DNA from: an uncultured Streptococcus sp.
GTDB lineage: Bacteria > Bacillota > Bacilli > Lactobacillales > Streptococcaceae
DNA length: 20,217 bases
Direction of reading: 5' to 3'
Assembly (NCBI RefSeq): GCF_943912555.1
Contig: NZ_CALTUR010000019.1
Span: 1 to 20,217 of the forward strand
This document shows positions 14,527-20,217 of this stretch, one piece after another. Made by a program: the position numbers and the translations under genes. The notes below the pieces were generated by a model. It did not search any database. It was not told the DNA's origin and saw nothing but the letters and a program-made list of their open reading frames with translations. The stretch's first letter is position 1. Every line of letters starts with the position of its first letter.

Positions 14527-14813
14527 AAGACTTCCTCCTCATAGACTAGGTCTTCATTTTCATAGACAAAGGTATAATGACGACCATCCTCAAAAATGAC
14601 GCCACCAACCAAGCTCTCTAGACTGCTTTCATAAACTTGAACATAGAGGGTCGCAATTTCCCCCATGTCTGAAAAATGATCTCGCACAATCGCTGTCAAC
14701 TCTTCCTGAGTCTTCCTAAGCTTACGGTCATCTGCAACTTTTTTCGTAGCAAGGGCAAGGCTCCCAATACCAAGCAGAGCCAGACCTGCCATCCACATTT
14801 TTTTAGCTTCCAT
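14523..14813 (-). CDS. DUF4651 small membrane-anchored protein
   Basis: 96 residues from the preferred ATG at 14813 (MEAKKMWMAG); an ATG at 14822 would give 99. The N-terminus has a short membrane helix (MAGLALLGIGSLALATKK), and an extracellular or peripheral alpha-beta domain follows (LTAIVRDHFSDMGEIATLYV, FEDGRHYTFVYENE). It resembles the streptococcal DUF4651 family of unknown function. It is the first gene of the operon with thioredoxin, ytpR and SDR. The promoter's -10 box (14821-14826) overlaps the upstream ATG, so that ATG should not be in the mRNA, and the downstream ATG would be leaderless. Confidence 0.8.
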   Translation of the reverse strand: MEAKKMWMAGLALLGIGSLALATKKVADDRKLRKTQEELTAIVRDHFSDMGEIATLYVQVYESSLESLVGGVIFEDGRHYTFVYENEDLVYEEEVL

Positions 14814-14820
14814 ACCATTC

Positions 14821-14849
14821 ATTTTAACACAAAAAAGGCTTTAGGACAA
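14821..14849 (-). promoter_or_regulatory. Promoter of the DUF4651-trx-ytpR-SDR operon
   Basis: TTGTCC (14844-14849) and TAAAAT (14821-14826) are 17 bases apart on the minus strand, with TG before the -10. The start point is expected near 14813-14814, at the second ATG of the first gene. Confidence 0.6.
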
Positions 14850-14874
14850 ATGAGGAAGTAGCAGAAACGCAAGT

Positions 14875-14905
14875 AAAAAGCCCCTTCCTTTAAGGAAAAG
14901 GACTT
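14875..14905 (-). terminator. Terminator downstream of the choline-binding protein gene and BOX
   Basis: On the minus strand AGTCCTTTTC pairs with GAAGGGGCT over about ten positions with some G-T pairs, and TTTTT follows. It lies beyond the BOX element, so the BOX is probably within the transcript's 3' untranslated region. Confidence 0.65.
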
Positions 14906-14908
14906 CTT

Positions 14909-15021
14909 ATACTCAATGAAAATCAAAGAGTAAACTAGGAAGCTAGCCACAGGTTGCTCAAAGCACTGCTTTGAGGTTGTGGGTGAAGCTGACGTGGTTT
15001 GAAGAGATTTTCGAAGAGTAT
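14909..15021 (-). repeat. BOX element (boxA-boxC type, no full boxB)
   Basis: The plus strand starts ATACTCAATGAAAATCAAAG (boxC side) and ends GAAGAGATTTTCGAAGAGTA (boxA side). These are the hallmark ends of the BOX repeat dispersed in S. pneumoniae and its relatives. The length of about 113 bp fits boxA plus boxC with little or no boxB. It lies six bases after the choline-binding protein stop. The inner palindrome CTCAAAGCA...TGCTTTGAG indicates stable RNA structure. Confidence 0.88.
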
Positions 15022-15026
15022 TATTC

Positions 15027-16100
15027 TTATTGCCAGGCACCTGAGTTGCCAACGTAGTAACCATCAGGGGTGTAGGTATTGCGAAGCATCTTACCTGATG
15101 AAGCTAGATAATACCACTTGCCATTATCTTTGACCCAATCATTCGCTAACATGGCTCCAGAAGAACTTACATAATACCAGTCTCCCTTGTCATAAATCCA
15201 AGTGCTTGCTTTCATGGCTCCTGAAGTTGATAAATAGTACCACTTGCCTTGGTCGTAAAGCCAATCACTAGCAATCATAGCTCCTGATGATTTAAAGGCA
15301 TACCAGTTACCACCTTGATAGAGCCAAGTTTGATTGAACAGGACTCCTTTATCATTCATAAAGTACCAAGTTCCCTTGTCCTTAATCCAATCCTTCTGCA
15401 CTAATTGACCTTGTTTTTGATAGTACCAGTTTTGGTTTGATTTTATCCAGCTTTCTGCTTTTACAATCGGATAAAGTTCTTTGAAAGATTCTCCATCATA
15501 TTTATGACTGATAGATTTTAGTTTTTCAAGTTTCAACTCGCCATTGTCATAGTCTGCCCAAGCAAAGACTTTTTGACCATTGACAGTCTCTGGTAGGGTG
15601 GCAGTGTAAGTTTTGGTTTGATAATCCCATTTTGTATCAAGGTAGGTGTATTGATTATTTGATTCTTCAATACGATAGTAGCCTCTCTTTCCACTATCAT
15701 TATGAATATCATCCACAACTTTCGTTGACCAGGTCTTCACTTCGTTTCCGCTCTTAGCCTCGACCTTGATATCTCCTCTATAGCCATAAGGTACGTAAAA
15801 ATTCAGGTAACGCCCCTCTACACCCATCATAGAATGTTCCTTTTCTTGACCTAGGAAATTGACAGTCTGATCTTGACCATTGAGACTAACCGTCCACTCG
15901 ATTTTCTCGGTTTTTGGCAAATCCAAGACTTTGATATCCACTTCATGACCATTGTTAAACCGAAGAATCTTGCCATCTTGATACTGTACTCCACACTTAA
16001 CAACCCATTCTTCTTTAAGCTCAAATGCCTGCCCTGAATGAGGTGAAACAAGCAAAGCTAGGCCTGCTAGAGACAAACCAAATAGTGTGATTTTTTTCAT
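15027..16100 (-). CDS. Choline-binding surface protein
   Basis: 357 residues. A signal peptide (MKKITLFGLSLAGLALLVSP, cleavage likely near SGQA-F at about 25) leads to a unique N-terminal region of about 190 residues that I do not recognise. It looks beta-rich (VVKCGVQYQDGKILRF, FYVPYGYRGDIKVEAKSG). Residues about 220-357 are about six choline-binding repeats of roughly 20 residues (DWIKDKGTWYFMNDKGV, DWLYDQGKWYYLSTSGAM, DWVKDNGKWYYLASSGKM) and a short cap ending NSGAWQ. Such repeats hold the protein on phosphocholine of teichoic acids. AAGGAGG precedes the ATG. The gene stands alone with its own promoter. I cannot match it to a named Cbp. Confidence 0.93.
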   Translation of the reverse strand: MKKITLFGLSLAGLALLVSPHSGQAFELKEEWVVKCGVQYQDGKILRFNNGHEVDIKVLDLPKTEKIEWTVSLNGQDQTVNFLGQEKEHSMMGVEGRYLNFYVPYGYRGDIKVEAKSGNEVKTWSTKVVDDIHNDSGKRGYYRIEESNNQYTYLDTKWDYQTKTYTATLPETVNGQKVFAWADYDNGELKLEKLKSISHKYDGESFKELYPIVKAESWIKSNQNWYYQKQGQLVQKDWIKDKGTWYFMNDKGVLFNQTWLYQGGNWYAFKSSGAMIASDWLYDQGKWYYLSTSGAMKASTWIYDKGDWYYVSSSGAMLANDWVKDNGKWYYLASSGKMLRNTYTPDGYYVGNSGAWQ

Positions 16101-16130
16101 TGTAAATCCTCCTTAGGTATTGTTATGTTA

Positions 16131-16158
16131 ATTATATCACTATGTTTTTATTTTGCAA
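16131..16158 (-). promoter_or_regulatory. Promoter of the choline-binding protein gene
   Basis: TTGCAA (16153-16158) and TATAAT (16131-16136) are 16 bases apart on the minus strand, and a TG one base before gives an extended -10 (TGATATAAT). Confidence 0.8.
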
Positions 16159-16180
16159 CTCATATCCTAAATATGCAAGC

Positions 16181-16210
16181 AAAAAACCTCTGAGATTGTT
16201 CTCAAAGGTT
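16181..16210 (-). terminator. Intrinsic terminator of pyrG
   Basis: On the minus strand AACCTTTGAGA pairs with TCTCAGAGGTT over eleven positions (one G-T) around a four-base loop, and TTTT follows. It starts nine bases after the pyrG stop. Confidence 0.9.
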
Positions 16211-16219
16211 CTGATTTTG

Positions 16220-17839
<1,620 letters not shown>

Positions 17840-17904
17840 CTAAAATGCTCAAGACCTTGTTAACTACGAGGGGACATAGGAAACAAGACCCTACTAATAA
17901 GAAT

Positions 17905-17959
17905 AATCTGGGACGACTGCACCAGATTCACAACCAAAATACAAGAAGATAACTTCTTG
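17905..17959 (-). other. Two further hairpins in the pyrG leader
   Basis: CAAGAAG/CTTCTTG (17942-17959, four-base loop) and AATCTGG/CCAGATT (17905-17928, ten-base loop) lie between the attenuator and the pyrG start. Neither has a strong T-run. They may stabilise readthrough RNA or act as a back-up pause. The stems are visible but the role is unknown. Confidence 0.5.
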
Positions 17960-17966
17960 AAAAGAC

Positions 17967-17994
17967 AAAAATAGCTCCCTAAGAACTAGGGAGC
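17967..17994 (-). terminator. Attenuator terminator in the pyrG leader
   Basis: GCTCCCTA and TAGGGAGC make a perfect eight-pair stem with a five-base loop, and TATTTTTGTCTTTT follows on the minus strand. The 5' strand of the stem is the C/U-rich partner expected to pair with a 5' poly-G extension when CTP is low. It may also serve rpoE transcripts. Confidence 0.88.
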
Positions 17995-18013
17995 CCCGAC
18001 CTCTAAAAGAGGT

Positions 18014-18053
18014 GCCCGAACAATATGATACCTAAAAATAGGACAATTGTCAA
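18014..18053 (-). promoter_or_regulatory. pyrG promoter with GGGC start (CTP-sensing reiterative transcription)
   Basis: TTGACA (18048-18053), a 17-base spacer and TATCAT (18025-18030) make a strong promoter on the minus strand. Seven bases later the transcript should begin GGGC (18017-18014). Known from Bacillus subtilis: when CTP is low the polymerase slips on GGG before the C, adds extra G, and the poly-G tract blocks the attenuator hairpin. The same layout is present here. Confidence 0.85.
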
Positions 18054-18063
18054 TAGATAACTT

Positions 18064-18651
18064 TTATTCCTCGATGTTTTCAGAATCATCGTCTGAAAAC
18101 TCGTCGTCTTCTTCGTTGAGATCCACGTCTTCACCCAAGTCATCTGGGGCGATTTCGTTGATTTCTGCATCATAAGCTTCCACTTCGTTTTTCTCATCAT
18201 CTGGATTTTCATCATCGTATGAAAGAGCAGGATCTGCTTCGTATGCATCTTCGTCTTCTGGATCATCTGCATTATAGTCAATGGCATCTGAATCGCCATC
18301 CATGAAGGCATTGACGCGTTTTTTCTTAGCTTTTGGTGCTACTTCATCGTCGTCATTTTCTTCAAGAGCGATGATTTCTTCGTCGATTTCGTCCACACCA
18401 TACCATGAACGAAGCCCCCATTTGTTGTCTCCAAGTGAGATGAAGCTACCGTCAAAGTTCAACTCTGTGTAGAACAAAGGCAAGGCTTCACGGATATCGC
18501 TGTTTGATGTTCCAAGGTAGTTTTGAATTTCGTTTACAAGATCGCTAAAATGCATCTCATGATCGCGACCACGAAGTTCCAAGATAGCACGCGCTACCTC
18601 AATCATAGATAGTTCACTTTTTTCTTGCCCAGCAAATACTTCTAATTCCAA
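18064..18651 (-). CDS. rpoE: RNA polymerase delta subunit
   Basis: 195 residues from a TTG start at 18651 (product [14 protein letters not shown]). An ATG at 18666 in frame is part of the ribosome binding site GATGAGGAG itself, so the TTG is preferred. Residues 1-90 form the globular HARE-type domain ([37 protein letters not shown]). The rest is a disordered Asp/Glu-rich tail after the basic PKAKKKR. Delta displaces nucleic acids from polymerase and speeds its recycling, affecting start-nucleotide sensitivity. The pyrG promoter begins ten bases after the stop, with no separate terminator between. Confidence 0.97.
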   Translation of the reverse strand: MELEVFAGQEKSELSMIEVARAILELRGRDHEMHFSDLVNEIQNYLGTSNSDIREALPLFYTELNFDGSFISLGDNKWGLRSWYGVDEIDEEIIALEENDDDEVAPKAKKKRVNAFMDGDSDAIDYNADDPEDEDAYEADPALSYDDENPDDEKNEVEAYDAEINEIAPDDLGEDVDLNEEDDEFSDDDSENIEE

Positions 18652-18723
18652 AGCGTTTCTCCTCATCTATACTACTATCGCCAGAGCGAACAGACTCTGA
18701 CCTCATTCTATCATTTACTCTTT

Positions 18724-18752
18724 ATTGTACGATAATTTTGCGAAATAGTCAA
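18724..18752 (-). promoter_or_regulatory. Promoter of rpoE
   Basis: TTGACT (18747-18752) and TACAAT (18724-18729) are exactly 17 bases apart on the minus strand. The start point would be near 18717, leaving a leader of about 65 bases with a small CAGAG/CTCTG stem. A second possible extended -10, TGATAGAAT (18705-18713), lies just inside. Confidence 0.75.
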
Positions 18753-19025
18753 AGGTTAAGAAAAAATAAAGGTGAAATATTTCAGCTAATTGAAAGACCT
18801 GTGTAACATGACCACAGGTATATTGATTTATTTATAACTCAAGGCTGCAACTCCAATACCAACCACAAACTGCAAGAGGATTCCTACAGAGATAAAGGAT
18901 TATTTGTTGCGTCAAATCAAGTAAAAAGATCATTTCAGGTTCTGTCAGTAACTTCGTTTTCTTTCCGTTATTTCATTTCCCCTAGAATAGTGAAAAATCC
19001 TTCTCTTGTTAATAAGTTTCATAAG
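18753..19025. other. Intergenic region between rpoE and the FtsX-type gene
   Basis: No intact gene of normal size is seen. It contains a perfect 7-bp stem ACCTGTG/CACAGGT with a nine-base loop (18797-18819), lacking a T-run, and a possible decayed small membrane-peptide gene (18828-18938, minus strand). The rest is AT-rich without clear signals. Confidence 0.6.
18828..18938 (-). pseudogene. Possible frameshifted small membrane-peptide remnant
   Basis: One minus-strand frame starts MIFLLDLTQQII near 18938. One base off, the neighbouring frame continues FISVGILLQFVVGIGVAAL and SYK then stop at 18828-18830. Joined, they would make a one-span peptide of about 35 residues. There is no good ribosome binding site, so this is a weak call based on the coherent hydrophobic segment only. 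Confidence 0.25.
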
Positions 19026-19047
19026 AAAAAGGCTGGAGAATCCAACC
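19026..19047 (-). terminator. Intrinsic terminator of the FtsX-type permease gene
   Basis: GGTTGGA and TCCAGCC pair over seven positions (one G-T) with a three-base loop, and five T residues follow on the minus strand. It lies eight bases after the stop codon. Confidence 0.88.
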
Positions 19048-19055
19048 TTCTCTAT

Positions 19056-20201
19056 TTATTCAGCTAAGAGTACTTCTTTGATGGTTTGCTTTTGGAGTTT
19101 TCTGTTGGATAGATAAAAGAGGCTTTCATAAACCACAGCAAAACCGATCAAAGTCCAGAAGCAAACATTCCCATCAAAGTGATGCTCAATCTTTTCAGGA
19201 ACCGTATCTTTGATCACACCAATCAAGATTTCCATGATAGCGTACTGATAAGCAGTCCCAAGAACAAATCCTAGATAGGCCCAGAAACGATAGGGAGATA
19301 GGATATGACCTTGGCATTCACGATCTGTGTAGCCAAAAGCCTTCATAAGAGCCAGGGTTTCGTGACTTTCTGAGACGACAATCCCCAATGACAAAAAGAG
19401 AATAGAGAAAGAAAGGATCAAGCCAATCATGATCATCATGGTTTGGATGATGTTATCTGTGTAGTCCCTTAGACCAAAGGACAATTGAACCATGGCCGCA
19501 AAACACATAGAGCCAAAGACTACAAAAAACAGGATAGATTTTCTCCCCCAAATTAGTGACGAAGACAGCTCTTTTAGGAAGTCTTTCTCTTTCTTAGGAG
19601 TTCTCTTTCTCCTCTTGACCTTAATTGGTGTTGGGGACTTTTTCAATAAGCGAAGAGCCGGCGTTTGTAGTTGTCTTCTAGCATAACCAACCGCGATAAG
19701 CATAAAAAATGCCGTTGGAAGGACCACAAAAGCAAGCAAGAGCTGCCAATGAAAATGAATGGTGATTTCTGGCAGGATCCCCTTTTCATTTCGGAAGTCA
19801 TAAAAATGCCCCATCATAAGAAAAGAAGCGAAATAGCCAAGAAGCGCTCCGGCACCAAAACTGAGCCCAAATGCCCAAAATCGTTTAGCCAACTGGCCAT
19901 TGCTATAGCCCAAAGCCTTTAAAATTCCTAATTGTTCCTTGTGATCATCGACAAATTGTTTGATATAAAAACACATAAGAAGGACCGACGTCAAGGACAA
20001 GACGACTCCACTGACCATAGCCACCATCCAGGAAAGCGAAACCTGAGCGTCATAGTAGGTCTGAATCATGGGATTAGTTTTAGAAATCTCCAACTGCTCG
20101 ATATCAAGGTAAAAATTCAAGAAGAGATTGGCCACAAAGACCGCACAAGCCCCAATGATACTGACGACAACTAATTTTCGAATATCTTTTACTGAAAACA
20201 T
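19056..20201 (-). CDS. ABC transporter permease, two FtsX-type units
   Basis: 381 residues. A first membrane helix near 9-31 (LVVVSIIGACAVFVANLFL) is followed by an extracellular loop and a first FtsX unit (VSGVVLSLTSVLLMCFYI, with the coupling segment EQLGILKALGYSNGQL). A basic linker follows (KVKRRKRTPKKEKDFLKE), and then a second unit with the same pattern (SFSILFLSLGIVVSE, LALMKAFGYTDREC). The repeat of the LGILKALGY and LALMKAFGY motifs shows the duplicated MacB/FtsX plan. An ATPase partner is expected just upstream, outside the window. The substrate is unknown; relatives export peptides or antimicrobials. The ribosome binding site (GGATGG) is weak, suggesting coupling to that upstream gene. 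Confidence 0.9.
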   Translation of the reverse strand: MFSVKDIRKLVVVSIIGACAVFVANLFLNFYLDIEQLEISKTNPMIQTYYDAQVSLSWMVAMVSGVVLSLTSVLLMCFYIKQFVDDHKEQLGILKALGYSNGQLAKRFWAFGLSFGAGALLGYFASFLMMGHFYDFRNEKGILPEITIHFHWQLLLAFVVLPTAFFMLIAVGYARRQLQTPALRLLKKSPTPIKVKRRKRTPKKEKDFLKELSSSLIWGRKSILFFVVFGSMCFAAMVQLSFGLRDYTDNIIQTMMIMIGLILSFSILFLSLGIVVSESHETLALMKAFGYTDRECQGHILSPYRFWAYLGFVLGTAYQYAIMEILIGVIKDTVPEKIEHHFDGNVCFWTLIGFAVVYESLFYLSNRKLQKQTIKEVLLAE

Positions 20202-20217
20202 GGCTTACCATCCAATC

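Noticed and set aside
14819..15064. Minus-strand frame of 81 codons across the BOX element
   Set aside because: It is made of BOX repeat sequence and the end of the choline-binding gene in another frame, with no start signal.
18003..18311. Met- and Lys-rich minus-strand frame overlapping rpoE
   Set aside because: It is an out-of-frame reading of the acidic GAT/GAA tail of rpoE; the composition is an artefact.

Overview
The window reads as Firmicutes, most likely a Streptococcus of the mitis/pneumoniae group. The evidence is a choline-binding surface protein with C-terminal GW-type repeats, a pneumococcal-type BOX repeat, a competence com-box (TACGAATA) before ssbB, a perfect CIRCE operator before groES-groEL, and delta subunit (rpoE) next to pyrG. 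Species is an inference from family knowledge; no search could be run.

Region 1 (1 to about 7800) is the right part of an integrated mobile element. Its left end is outside the window. From the left it holds a partial, AT-rich minus-strand gene of unknown function (1-1235), then a tightly packed plus-strand module. That module has a 27-aa membrane peptide with a TTG start, a 14-bp inverted repeat, two small proteins, an MT-A70-type adenine methyltransferase with an altered catalytic motif (DVPY for DPPW), a 56-aa GTG-start membrane protein, a VirD4/TraG-like coupling ATPase, a replication-relaxation family protein, a 40-aa TnpW-like protein and a TndX/TnpX-type large serine recombinase. DNA processing, coupling and integration genes therefore sit together as one cassette. 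Several small genes in it are easy to miss. The hexamer TTCGAA is clearly over-represented in this element relative to the flanking chromosome.

Region 2 (7800 to 9313) is chromosome. It holds recX, whose extended -10 promoter is so close to the ATG that the mRNA should be leaderless, and the Ntdp/DUF402 nucleotide phosphatase gene. It ends in back-to-back terminators facing queH.

Region 3 (9321 to 14822) is all on the minus strand: queH; groES-groEL with CIRCE and a CtsR-like box; ssbB under a SigX com-box; and an operon of DUF4651 protein, thioredoxin, ytpR and an SDR oxidoreductase.

Region 4 (14875 to 20201) is also minus strand: a terminator and BOX element, a choline-binding protein, pyrG with a GGGC-type reiterative-transcription attenuator leader, rpoE with a TTG start, an intergenic stretch with a possible decayed small membrane-peptide gene, and an FtsX-type ABC permease cut off from its expected ATPase by the window edge.

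As I recall the gene order of S. pneumoniae, groEL/ssbB and rpoE/pyrG lie far apart there. Their closeness here, with a BOX element and a choline-binding gene at the join, suggests a rearrangement relative to that species.
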